DNA of 6,169 bases from an uncultured Myxococcales bacterium (GCA_937915965.1 CALGHC010000286.1:1-6169); one strand, 5' to 3'; positions 1 to 6,036 are shown, counted from the first letter of the stretch. Notes: generated by a model not told the origin, from the letters alone. Numbers and translations: made by a program.

Positions 1-1400
1 CCATTGACCTTCAGCGACTTCACCCCTGCGCCCTCGTCGCCCGCCTTGCCGATGAGCTTGACCGACGGCTTGCCGTCGAGGGTCGAGCCCCACGGCGGGT
101 CGTCAATCGTCAGCAGCGGCGGTTCGCCGTCAACCAGGATGTCGAGATCGACCGCCACCATCGGCACGCCGACGACTTCAAAGTGCACGGTGTAGATCGC
201 GTCCTTGTTGAACTGGATCGTCGTCTGGGAGACGACCTTGTAACCCTTCTCCGGTGCCGTGACCGCCATCGACGTCGCGACGTCGGGGATGATGTTGGAG
301 TAGTCATCGCGGACGGTGACGACGAACTGAACCTTCTCTTTGCGCTTGTAGACCGACTTCGCCGGGATCGAGCCGACGATCAGCTCAGTCGCGGGCCCGG
401 GCAGCACCTGCAGCGTGGCGCTGTGCACCACGAACAGGTCCCAGGAGAGCGTCTCGGGCACGCAGCCAATGTGGTGCAGGCCAGCCTTGGTCGCGGTGAC
501 GTAGAGGCCCTGCAACGACAGCGCCGCGCTGTGATCGATCGAAAACGGGAAGTCGGCGATCGGATTGTCCCAATCGTCCAGCGCGACGCAAGCGAGTTTT
601 GCGGCATGGCCAGCGACGATGGATTTGGGCTCGAGCAGCGTCCAGAGGTGTCGCGGCACGGCCGGGACAATCGTCAGCGGGGCCGGGCTCGAGTCGAGAA
701 TGCCGTCCACGTGGCAAGCGATGTCGTAGTCGTTGGCCTTGGTGAACAGGACGTGCAAGGACGTCGGCGGCGCGGCGAGATCGGGCGCGATCACGACCTG
801 CCAGCCGTGGGCGATCGGGTTTCCGAACTTGTCGGCACCATCACAGCCGATCTCCGTCGTGGTGCCGGCCGGCAGCTGCGTGATCGGCAGGGCCTCGGCC
901 GGCGTGCCAGTCGGTCCGAGTACCGTCGTCTCAATCGAAACCGGCAGGCCCGCCAGGACCGGCAAGAGGGCTGGAGTCGGGTCGGCCAGGTCGAATTCCG
1001 GCACACGACAGGCGACGTGGTAGCTGCCGGCGCGCGCGAAGACCAGATCCGTACCAGCGATCGAGATCGGCGCCTGCGGACCATCGACGACGATCACCGT
1101 CGCCGCGCCGGGTAGGATCATCTCGTCGCCAAGGGTAGGCGCGCCAGAGGCGTCGACCGGTCCGGCGAGGAAGGTGCGGCAAGCGACGTGGAAGACCAGC
1201 CCGGCGCGGGCATCCAGGCCGCCGGTGTCGGTCTCGAGTAGGAAGGCGCGCGGGTCGGGGACGCCTTCGCTCTTTCCCTGCTCTGTCGGCACCTCGGAGC
1301 AGCCGATCGCCGCCGCCACCAGCGCCCCCAAGGCGACCGTCGCCCGGCGGGTGAACGTCGAGGACTCCAGTCGCGGAGAGTCGGACATGATCGGTTTCAT
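1..1400 (-). CDS. Ig-like repeat lipoprotein, N-terminal 466 residues (runs off left edge)
   Basis: Large exported surface lipoprotein, probably a structural or adhesive repeat protein; ligand unknown. The frame is open from ATG 1400 to base 1 with no stop, so the 3' end lies outside the window. GGAAG stands 5 nt before the ATG; an in-frame ATG at 1388 has no ribosome site. Residues 16-34 look like an export signal (FTRRATV, hydrophobic run, AIGC lipobox with Cys34); the RR pair makes Tat export possible but the motif is imperfect. Four Ig-like beta modules follow, at about 60-150, 150-245, 250-335 and 343-430. The first three have paired cysteines (74/131, 186/229, 271/313), the second of each in a context like Y-x-x-x-C; the fourth has none. 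Modules 2 and 3 carry D-x-x-x-N-P-I (190-196, 275-281). Residues 431-466 begin another module (DPPWGST, later GVKSLKVNG) of a style common in bacterial Ig-like proteins. It follows the Tat lipoprotein gene by 84 bp and could be cotranscribed. Seen: frame, cysteines, lipobox. Inferred: fold and role. Confidence 0.88.
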   Translation of the reverse strand, partial: MKPIMSDSPRLESSTFTRRATVALGALVAAAIGCSEVPTEQGKSEGVPDPRAFLLETDTGGLDARAGLVFHVACRTFLAGPVDASGAPTLGDEMILPGAATVIVVDGPQAPISIAGTDLVFARAGSYHVACRVPEFDLADPTPALLPVLAGLPVSIETTVLGPTGTPAEALPITQLPAGTTTEIGCDGADKFGNPIAHGWQVVIAPDLAAPPTSLHVLFTKANDYDIACHVDGILDSSPAPLTIVPAVPRHLWTLLEPKSIVAGHAAKLACVALDDWDNPIADFPFSIDHSAALSLQGLYVTATKAGLHHIGCVPETLSWDLFVVHSATLQVLPGPATELIVGSIPAKSVYKRKEKVQFVVTVRDDYSNIIPDVATSMAVTAPEKGYKVVSQTTIQFNKDAIYTVHFEVVGVPMVAVDLDILVDGEPPLLTIDDPPWGSTLDGKPSVKLIGKAGDEGAGVKSLKVN

Positions 1401-1433
1401 GGCATCTTCCGCGCTGGCTGTCTGGAGCCGGCA

Positions 1434-1463
1434 GGCTTCGCCCGACTACGCCCGACTACGCCC
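1434..1463. repeat. 10-bp tandem repeat in the 5' leader of the Ig-like lipoprotein gene
   Basis: The unit gactacgccc occurs perfectly at 1444-1453 and 1454-1463 and is preceded by a degenerate copy, ggcttcgccc, at 1434-1443. It lies in the 84-bp gap between two leftward genes, about 34 bp upstream of the downstream gene's ATG. It may be a slippage product or a regulator-binding array; nothing in the sequence decides. Confidence 0.7.
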
Positions 1464-1484
1464 AAATGCTGCCGTCGGTGTGGT

Positions 1485-2156
1485 TCAGCCCGGGCCGCGT
1501 TTGCGGTCTACGAAGCTGCAGACCTCGTTGTGCAGGGCGCGGGCGGCCGGCAGCTCCTCGTTGGCGGCGACGATGAGCGCCAGCTGGGAGATGAAATCAG
1601 CGACGTGGGCAGGTGTCGCGACATCACCCCGACCGCCGTTGTACGAATACAGCTCCCAGCGGGCGGTCGCGGCGATCGGTCGGGACGAATCGGCAGCGCG
1701 GAACAGCTCGATCTCGACCGGACCACCGTGAACGATATCACGCAGCAAGACCCGCAGGTGGCCGTCGGGCCAGCGCTCGGCGCCCACGAGCTGAATCTTC
1801 TCGTCGAGGCTGTCGCCAAAGCGATAGGGCGCAAAGAGCGGCTCCGCTTCGGGCGCGGCGACCAGCACCGGCGTGGGGATGTCCGTGTTTGCCAACGCGT
1901 TTGCGCCACGTGTCTCGAGACCGCCGGCGAAGGCGCCGGGTGCGTTGGCGCCGACCTCGGGCTGCCCGTCGAGTTCCCCCTCGACCGCGCAACCAGACAG
2001 GCCGCCGACAGCGAGCAAGCCGCCACCAAGGAGCCCTCCGCCCAGGCGCAACTGGCCCAGCAACCAACCGCGCCGCGACACCACGACGGACGCAAGCGAC
2101 GTGTCAACATCGCGGCTAGGGGCAGCAGGAGTGAGAGCGGTATTGCGGGTAGTCAT
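1485..2156 (-). CDS. Tat-signal lipoprotein of unknown function (223 aa)
   Basis: I do not recognise the family. ATG 2156 is chosen over longer in-frame starts (up to 2303) because GGAGG stands 5 nt upstream and the signal peptide then sits correctly. Residues 27-33 read SRRGWLL, a good twin-arginine motif; a Gly/Leu-rich hydrophobic stretch follows and ends in the lipobox LSGC (Cys56). This predicts a folded protein exported by Tat and anchored by lipid. Residues 57-100 are an Ala/Gly/Pro-rich linker. The compact domain is residues 105-220: a predicted beta part (APYRFGD at 109-115, HLRVLLRD at 133-140, PVEIELFR at 146-153, ARWELYSYNGGRGD at 165-178), then helices at 182-219. It has a single cysteine, Cys213, in the mature domain. 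Tat export of small lipoproteins sometimes means a cofactor or a folded partner, but no cofactor motif is visible. Its leader carries a duplicated ribosome site and a putative promoter. Confidence 0.88.
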   Translation of the reverse strand: MTTRNTALTPAAPSRDVDTSLASVVVSRRGWLLGQLRLGGGLLGGGLLAVGGLSGCAVEGELDGQPEVGANAPGAFAGGLETRGANALANTDIPTPVLVAAPEAEPLFAPYRFGDSLDEKIQLVGAERWPDGHLRVLLRDIVHGGPVEIELFRAADSSRPIAATARWELYSYNGGRGDVATPAHVADFISQLALIVAANEELPAARALHNEVCSFVDRKRGPG

Positions 2157-2173
2157 TGCGTCCTCCAGGGCAT
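2153..2173 (-). CDS. Possible six-codon leader mini-ORF (MPWRTQ) overlapping the Tat lipoprotein start
   Basis: Read leftward, ATG at 2173 is preceded by GGAGG at a 5-nt spacing, identical to the arrangement of the main gene. It encodes MPWRTQ and ends in a TGA that overlaps the main ATG as ATGA. The main gene's Shine-Dalgarno lies inside this mini-ORF. The geometry fits translational coupling, or competition between two starts. It arises wholly from the 17-bp duplication, so it may be a neutral accident. The sequence facts are firm; translation is inferred. Confidence 0.35.
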   Translation of the reverse strand: MPWRTQ

Positions 2174-2191
2174 CGCGTCCTCCAGGGCATC
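2158..2191. repeat. Perfect 17-bp tandem duplication containing the ribosome binding site
   Basis: The unit gcgtcctccagggcatc is present at 2158-2174 and again, without mismatch, at 2175-2191, followed by a partial third copy (gtccagg from 2192). Each unit carries GGAGGA on the - strand, so the Tat lipoprotein gene has two identical Shine-Dalgarno sequences 17 nt apart. Being perfect, it is probably recent or selected. Confidence 0.9.
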
Positions 2192-2227
2192 GTCCAGGAC
2201 GGCAGCACAGCTCCGTCGGCGTCGCGG

Positions 2228-2244
2228 ACCGCGAACCGCGAACC
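2228..2244. repeat. 7-bp tandem repeat just downstream of the putative promoter
   Basis: The unit accgcga occurs at 2228-2234 and 2235-2241, followed by acc. On the - strand it begins directly after the putative -10 box, so it would cover the transcription start. This is short and GC-rich, so chance is plausible. Confidence 0.5.
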
Positions 2245-2273
2245 ACTGTAGCGGTCAGGGCCTGACGGAGCAA
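2245..2273 (-). promoter_or_regulatory. Putative sigma-70-type promoter with a palindrome in its spacer
   Basis: On the - strand, TTGCTC (2273-2268) and TACAGT (2250-2245) are separated by 17 nt, placing a start about 80 nt before the Tat lipoprotein ATG. Matches to the consensus are 3/6 and 4/6, so the boxes alone are weak. The spacer contains the perfect 13-bp palindrome gtcagggcctgac (2254-2266), a plausible operator for a dimeric regulator. It lies in the gap after the PEGA gene, where a promoter is expected. Boxes and palindrome are seen; function is inferred. Confidence 0.4.
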
Positions 2274-2303
2274 TCGAATCCTCGGCGCCGGGGCGCGTGG
2301 CAC

Positions 2304-2317
2304 GGCGCGGCCGCGCC
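2304..2317. repeat. Perfect 14-bp GC palindrome downstream of the PEGA gene
   Basis: The sequence ggcgcggccgcgcc is a perfect 14-bp palindrome, 63 bp past the PEGA gene's stop in the transcription direction. It has no loop and no following T-tract, so it is not a convincing intrinsic terminator. All-G/C palindromes are not rare at this composition. Confidence 0.4.
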
Positions 2318-2379
2318 ATGGGCCCCGCCCACACCGTTTGACTTCGCGGGTGCTGGGGAGCGACCAGTCCTTCTCGCGA

Positions 2380-3612
2380 TCAGCGCTTCACACGGAAGAC
2401 CTTCGGCACGCGGGTCAAGGCGCGTGCGTGGGGGAACGGCTTCGTCCTTGCCTCGATGAGCTTGTCCAAATCGGTCATCTTGGCGTTGAGGTCGCTGAGG
2501 TTCTCGGCGAGACCGATCTCCGCGAGGCCGACGGTGCGGCCATCGCGGCCTCGCATCAGGAAGGGATGAACAGTCGGGCGGCCGTATTGGTCGGCTGCGA
2601 TCACGACGAAGACCAGGTAGTCGGCCCCACCTTGGGTGGCGAGCGCGATCGCGGTCTTGCGACACCGCTTGTCTGAAGCAAAACCGCCGGAGGACGCGCA
2701 TGCGGTCAGATCACCGACCGTCCAGACGCGCGCCGCTGGCACTGACCGCGCTTTGGGAATCGGTCGCGGCCGCGCCTTGACGCGCACAGCCCTGCCGTTG
2801 ACGCGCACAATGGTCGCCCAATCCTGCCAGCCCTCGCCGCGAACCTGAACCACGTGCTTGCCAGGCAAGAGTCCGGCGCGGGCCCCCGGCAATGGTCCGA
2901 CGCGGACTCCGTCGACGTACAGATCGGCGCCCTCGGCCAGTCCGCTGACCTCGATGCTGCCCCCGCCCTTTCGCTGCATCGAGGTCCGGGTCGACTCGAG
3001 GAGCGCAACCAGCTTGGGCGAGGCGGTGCGGCGGTCGATGATCAGGGTTGGCTGCAAAGCGAGCCCGTCGGCAAAATAGGCGCGCACCTGAGCTGCCGAG
3101 CGCCCCGCCTCGAAGGCAGCGACGCCAGCGCGCGCGTAGGCGTCCGCCAGGTTGTTGAAGTCAACCAGCTCGGTGATCGCCGCGGTGTAGCCGCCGATCG
3201 CCTTGTCAAAGCGCGCGAGAGCAGCAGCGTGCTTGCCCTGGCTGGCGAGATCCATGCCGCCAAGGCGCAAGGCGTCGGCCGAGAGGATGCGCTTCGAGCC
3301 GCGGCTGCCTCCCGTAACGATTGCCCCGGTCGCGTCGGGAGCATCCTCCTTGACGAATCGGTCCCGGTCGGTGAGCAGCGTGAGGCGGGTCGAGAACGAC
3401 AGGGCGTCTTCGACCGCCTTGCCGATGCGCTTGGCGTAGACCATGCGCAGATCGCCGAGGGTCACGGGCGGTACGAGCAGCACCCGCGTGCGCTCCTCAG
3501 CGAAGGCCGGCAGGCTGACGGCGGCGACCAGGCCGACCACGCACAGGACGGATGCGGCGCCGGTAAAATGTACCGAACGGCTCGAACGGAAAACGGAAAA
3601 CAGCTGGATCAT
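2380..3612 (-). CDS. Secreted TPR-like/PEGA-domain protein (410 aa)
   Basis: Exported protein, probably periplasmic or envelope-associated. ATG 3612 is chosen because GGAG lies 7 nt upstream and residues 1-38 form a standard signal peptide: basic start, hydrophobic core SVLCVVGLVAAVSL, and cleavage after AFA (38). In-frame ATGs at 3666 and 3756 would bury the signal behind a long Pro/Arg-rich extension. Residues 41-85 (RTRVLLVPPV and onward) resemble the first strand and helix of TolB-N/CsgG-like domains, weakly. Residues 112-190 are helical, TPR-like repeats (GKHAAALARFDKAI; AFEAGRS...LALQPTL). Residues 218-280 are a PEGA domain: GSIEVSGL, then LYVDGVRVGPLPG, then LPGKHVVQVRGEGW. Residues 298-388 are an unrecognised C-terminal domain with Cys305 and Cys317 and a final helix. 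PEGA domains are small surface beta modules, often with TPRs in myxobacteria; the partner is unknown. It lies 174 bp after the hydrolase gene, so a shared transcript is possible. Confidence 0.9.
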   Translation of the reverse strand: MIQLFSVFRSSRSVHFTGAASVLCVVGLVAAVSLPAFAEERTRVLLVPPVTLGDLRMVYAKRIGKAVEDALSFSTRLTLLTDRDRFVKEDAPDATGAIVTGGSRGSKRILSADALRLGGMDLASQGKHAAALARFDKAIGGYTAAITELVDFNNLADAYARAGVAAFEAGRSAAQVRAYFADGLALQPTLIIDRRTASPKLVALLESTRTSMQRKGGGSIEVSGLAEGADLYVDGVRVGPLPGARAGLLPGKHVVQVRGEGWQDWATIVRVNGRAVRVKARPRPIPKARSVPAARVWTVGDLTACASSGGFASDKRCRKTAIALATQGGADYLVFVVIAADQYGRPTVHPFLMRGRDGRTVGLAEIGLAENLSDLNAKMTDLDKLIEARTKPFPHARALTRVPKVFRVKR

Positions 3613-3627
3613 GACGGGGCTCCGAGT

Positions 3628-3649
3628 TTGGACCTGCGTTGGACCTGCG
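3628..3649. repeat. 11-bp tandem duplication in the PEGA gene leader
   Basis: The unit ttggacctgcg occurs at 3628-3638 and 3639-3649 without mismatch. It lies 15 bp upstream of the PEGA gene ATG, beside the ribosome site. An 11-bp duplication would shift frame if coding, which supports the 3612 start over the upstream ones. It is probably a slippage product, but 11 bp is close to one helical turn, so a pair of same-face protein sites is conceivable. Confidence 0.75.
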
Positions 3650-3786
3650 TGGGGGCTGCGCGTCATGAAATGACCGCCCCTGCCTCCGTGAACGCGAGAG
3701 TGCCGTCGCTTCTTCGCGGGCGCAACCGTCGGGGCGATGGCGATGCGACCTGGCACAGCGACGCCGACAACACGCGCGATCGCGAT

Positions 3787-4740
3787 TCAAGCCCGCGTCG
3801 ACTCGTCGAGATGTTCGAGAACAACGCGGTTGAAGCGGCCCGGCTCCTCTTCCATCGGACAGTGGCCGCTGGCGGCGAAGCGAAAGCGGCGCACGACCGG
3901 CAACCGCGAGGCCAGCCGGGCGACTGCGCGCGACGGCACGAGGAGGTCGTGATCGCCATGGAGTATCGCGACCCGCGCGGCGAGCGCGGGCGGCAACGGC
4001 CGCACCGCCGCGATCAGGCGATCGTTGGCGGCGAGATCGGCGTTGTAGGCGCGGGCGATGGCCAGCGCCGCACGGCGACCGCCCGGATCGTGCAACGGCA
4101 GCAGAAAGCGATCCATGTAGTCCGCGTCGATCGTTGCGCCGCGATAGGCGATGTGCTGTAGCCCAGCCCACAGACCATGCGGGACGCCGGGCAAGGCCAG
4201 GAGCGGCGCCCAGCGAGGGTGTTGCAGGGCTGCGATCAGCGCCATCGGGTACAGACCGGAGACGGCCGGGCTGACCAGAACCAGACGACCGACCCGTTCG
4301 GGATGCGTCAAGCAGAGGCGCAGCGCCAAGGAGCCTCCCAGCGAGTGGCCGATCAGATCGAAGCGACCGATACCGAGCGCGTCGAGGCAGCCAAGCAAGC
4401 GGCGGAGCTGGTCGTCGAGGCGATACTCGACGTTCTGCGGTCGATCCGACCAGCCAAAGCCCGGCAGGCACACCGCGTGCACCCGGAAACGACCCGCGAG
4501 GGCGACGAGGTTGTGCCGCCACGACCACGACGACTGCAGGTAGCCGGGCAGCAGCACGAGATCGGGGCCATCGCCCACTGTGACCACGTGCAGGGCCAAG
4601 GGACGGCCGTCAGGCTCGCTCGCGACGACGACACGACGTCCGTGCCGGTGCCAGGACGGCGACGGCGCCTGTGCGGCCGCCAGACGAAGCGGCAGACAAG
4701 GCGGCGGACGAGGCGGCAGTCGCGGCCTAATCCTTGCCAT
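3787..4740 (-). CDS. Alpha/beta-hydrolase fold protein (317 aa)
   Basis: Serine hydrolase of the alpha/beta-hydrolase (Abhydrolase_1) superfamily; likely an esterase, lipase or similar, substrate unknown. Residues 60-70 (DLVLLPGYLQS) give the strand and oxyanion loop, with PG in place of the usual HG. CLPGFGWSDRP at 91-101 is the typical PG-x-G-x-S motif. The nucleophile elbow is GHSLGG, Ser133. The acid is probably Asp265 (HGDHDLLVP), and the catalytic His is His293 (ASGHCPMEEEP). Residues 155-245 are the cap insertion, with PHGLWAGLQHIAY and an Ala-rich helix. All triad residues are present and the length is normal. Start 4740 is chosen because it overlaps the preceding lipoprotein gene by only 14 bp; ATG 4779 adds 13 residues and a 53-bp overlap. 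Neither has a good ribosome site, so translation is probably coupled to the upstream gene. Residues 1-36 are Pro/Arg-rich and not a clear signal peptide; location is probably cytoplasmic but uncertain. Confidence 0.9.
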   Translation of the reverse strand: MARIRPRLPPRPPPCLPLRLAAAQAPSPSWHRHGRRVVVASEPDGRPLALHVVTVGDGPDLVLLPGYLQSSWSWRHNLVALAGRFRVHAVCLPGFGWSDRPQNVEYRLDDQLRRLLGCLDALGIGRFDLIGHSLGGSLALRLCLTHPERVGRLVLVSPAVSGLYPMALIAALQHPRWAPLLALPGVPHGLWAGLQHIAYRGATIDADYMDRFLLPLHDPGGRRAALAIARAYNADLAANDRLIAAVRPLPPALAARVAILHGDHDLLVPSRAVARLASRLPVVRRFRFAASGHCPMEEEPGRFNRVVLEHLDESTRA

Positions 4741-5542
4741 CCTTCGGCGGAAGTTCGAAGCCGAAATATCCGTCCACATCGACCGTCCAGTCGGGTTCCT
4801 TGACCTGGCAGGTCAGCGCGGTGTGTTCGGGGTTGCAGTCGTCCGCTTCGGCCTGGCTGATCTTTGGAAACCAGGCGTGCAAGGTCCCCTGAACGGTCCC
4901 GGCGAAACGCCCACCCTGCTCGGTGGTGTGATCGGTCACGTCGATGTGACCGGCGAGATCGGGACAGGTCGACTTGTACCAGAAGCCCTTGAAGAAGATC
5001 TTGACCATCGGCGGGGTACACGAGAACGGGTAGTCGGCCGTCTTGGTCGTGTGGGCGTCGTACTCGGCGTTGCCGATCAGCAGGCCAAAGTTGAAGACAA
5101 TCTCGAGCGGGACGGTCGTTCCACCGGCCGGATATTGGATGCTCTCCTGAACGCTCAGGGCGAGGGCGGGCGGCGCGAGGTGGGTCGAGCCGAAAGCAAA
5201 AACGGTCTGATTGCCAAATAGATCCCGTTCGAGATCGATCTCGACGCCGTCTGCCGGACCGCCGTGAAAACGCATGCGCAGGGTGTAGCCCTGGTTCCAG
5301 TTGTTGAAGAAGGTGTCTTTGACGATGGCGTCGACCCCGGCGGCGTCACTCGCGGGCGACGTGTCACCAGCGTTGGAGCTCTCGCCGGCCGGATCAGAAC
5401 ACGCGCTAGTGACGATGGCGGCGCCCGCGAGGGCGACGGCAAGGGCGACAACGGGGGCGATACGGCTGAATGAAAAGACAAGTCCGCGCCCTCGAAGAAC
5501 GAGCGCGATACGGCGGATGGCTTTAAGGCGCGGCGGCAACAT
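4727..5542 (-). CDS. Lipoprotein of unknown family (271 aa), first gene of the leftward group
   Basis: I do not recognise the family. ATG 5542 has an excellent ribosome site (AAGGAG, 7 nt upstream); the longer in-frame start at 5635 is rejected. Residues 5-30 are basic, residues 29-47 are hydrophobic (APVVALAVALAGAAIVTSA), and TSAC ends in a lipidatable Cys48. T at -3 is a less common lipobox residue. Residues 50-70 are a Ser/Ala/Gly/Asp linker. The mature domain, 71-265, looks beta-rich and single-domain: WNQGYTLRMRFHGGPADGVEIDLE at its start, then VPLEIVFNFGLLIGNAEYD, then GHIDVTDHT...GRFAGTVQGTLHAWF. The alternation suggests a lipocalin-like or other small beta barrel, but this is only an impression. 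Cys175/193 and Cys236/245 could form two disulfides. The last 14 bp overlap the hydrolase gene, so the two are probably coexpressed; the lipoprotein could be a partner or a substrate-presenting protein, which is inference. Confidence 0.9.
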   Translation of the reverse strand: MLPPRLKAIRRIALVLRGRGLVFSFSRIAPVVALAVALAGAAIVTSACSDPAGESSNAGDTSPASDAAGVDAIVKDTFFNNWNQGYTLRMRFHGGPADGVEIDLERDLFGNQTVFAFGSTHLAPPALALSVQESIQYPAGGTTVPLEIVFNFGLLIGNAEYDAHTTKTADYPFSCTPPMVKIFFKGFWYKSTCPDLAGHIDVTDHTTEQGGRFAGTVQGTLHAWFPKISQAEADDCNPEHTALTCQVKEPDWTVDVDGYFGFELPPKDGKD

Positions 5543-5647
5543 CGGCGGGCTCCTTGGGCCGTGCGCGTCGGCTTGGGCGCAAGCGCCGCGCTGCGACTGG
5601 CTGCCGCCGCTTCGACTGATCGACGCCGGCGGCATGCCAAGCGCATG

Positions 5648-5676
5648 GTACTAGATCACGGCGCACGCGACCGCAA
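5648..5676 (-). promoter_or_regulatory. Weak candidate promoter for the leftward lipoprotein-hydrolase pair
   Basis: On the - strand, TTGCGG (5676-5671) and TAGTAC (5653-5648) are separated by 17 nt. They lie about 106 bp upstream of the lipoprotein ATG. Each box matches the sigma-70 consensus at only about half its positions. The tract around 5645-5657 is locally AT-richer than its surroundings. Offered as the best candidate, not as a firm call. Confidence 0.2.
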
Positions 5677-5851
5677 GCCGACGAGCTCGCTGGGACGGCG
5701 ACGTGGGCTACGTGGAGGCGGGCGGCGACCGACGCGCTGGCGCGCACCAAGACCTCGGTTCGAACGGCGGGACCAAGGCGGCACCACGCCGGGGGAGAGG
5801 CCACGACGCACAGCGGGGGCCCACAACGAAAGACGGGGCCCAGGAACGCAC

Positions 5852-5897
5852 AAGCGCGATCGGCGGTCGCCGCAGATCGCGCTTTGCTGTTTGTTTG
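5852..5897 (+). terminator. Hairpin with T-rich tail, terminator-like, rightward
   Basis: Bases 5852-5861 (aagcgcgatc) pair perfectly with 5875-5884 (gatcgcgctt), a 10-bp stem with a 13-nt loop that can form a further 3-bp stem (ggc/gcc). It is followed on the + strand by a T-rich run with interspersed G and C (to 5897). This has the layout of an intrinsic terminator for rightward transcription, but no rightward gene is visible upstream. It could end a noncoding RNA, act as an attenuator before the rightward lipoprotein, or be an operator. Confidence 0.35.
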
Positions 5898-5929
5898 CGA
5901 CCCAACTTTGCTGTTTGTTTGTGACACAG
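5882..5929. repeat. 24-bp imperfect direct repeat, AT-rich
   Basis: Two adjacent 24-bp units start at 5882 and 5906. Their first 16 bases (ctttgctgtttgtttg) are identical; the last 8 differ at four positions (cgacccaa against tgacacag). The T-rich composition stands out in a very GC-rich window. It lies directly before, and overlaps, the candidate rightward promoter. Confidence 0.85.
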
Positions 5930-5948
5930 GGGTCTCAAAGCGTATCAT
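5919..5948 (+). promoter_or_regulatory. Candidate sigma-70-type promoter for the rightward lipoprotein
   Basis: TTGTGA (5919-5924) and TATCAT (5943-5948) are separated by 18 nt; they match the consensus at 4/6 and 5/6. They lie about 90 bp before the ATG at 6037, in the most AT-rich stretch of the window. The -35 box overlaps the second direct-repeat unit, so a repeat-binding protein could control access. Confidence 0.4.
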
Positions 5949-6036
5949 CCGGTCTGCCTTCGCTGACGACCACGGGGCCAAGTCCCTGCTGCCAAAGCGT
6001 TTGGCCGCGCACGGCCCAGCCAACCAGGAGCCGGCC

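Larger units (their letters stand above)
5543..6036. other. 494-bp divergent intergenic region
   Basis: This gap separates the leftward lipoprotein gene from the rightward lipoprotein gene. Long frames cross it on both strands, but their translations are Arg/Pro/Ala-rich and lack a ribosome site or any recognisable domain, so I call no gene. It holds weak promoter candidates for both flanking genes. At 5852-5948 there is an AT-rich island with a hairpin, a 24-bp direct repeat and a possible rightward promoter. Much of 5680-5850 shows nothing I can name. Confidence 0.6.

Noticed and set aside
183..1115. Rightward 310-aa open frame
   Set aside because: It is opposite the Ig-like lipoprotein frame, which has a ribosome site, lipobox and repeated domains. 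The rightward translation is Arg/Asp-rich and has no recognisable domain.
3734..3745. 6-bp tandem repeat gcgatg in the hydrolase-PEGA gap
   Set aside because: Too short and too GC-rich to distinguish from chance.
2854..4161. Rightward 435-aa open frame
   Set aside because: It crosses the PEGA gene, a noncoding gap and the hydrolase gene, all supported on the other strand. Long antisense frames are expected at this GC content.
3497..4528. Leftward 343-aa open frame
   Set aside because: It is in another frame of the hydrolase region and overlaps the PEGA gene start; the product is Arg/Pro-rich without motifs, while the hydrolase frame carries a full triad.
5615..5640. Sigma-54-like site (TTGGCA followed by GC) upstream of the leftward lipoprotein
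   Set aside because: The -12 element does not match TTGC and the spacing is approximate; the resemblance is limited to TTGGCA.
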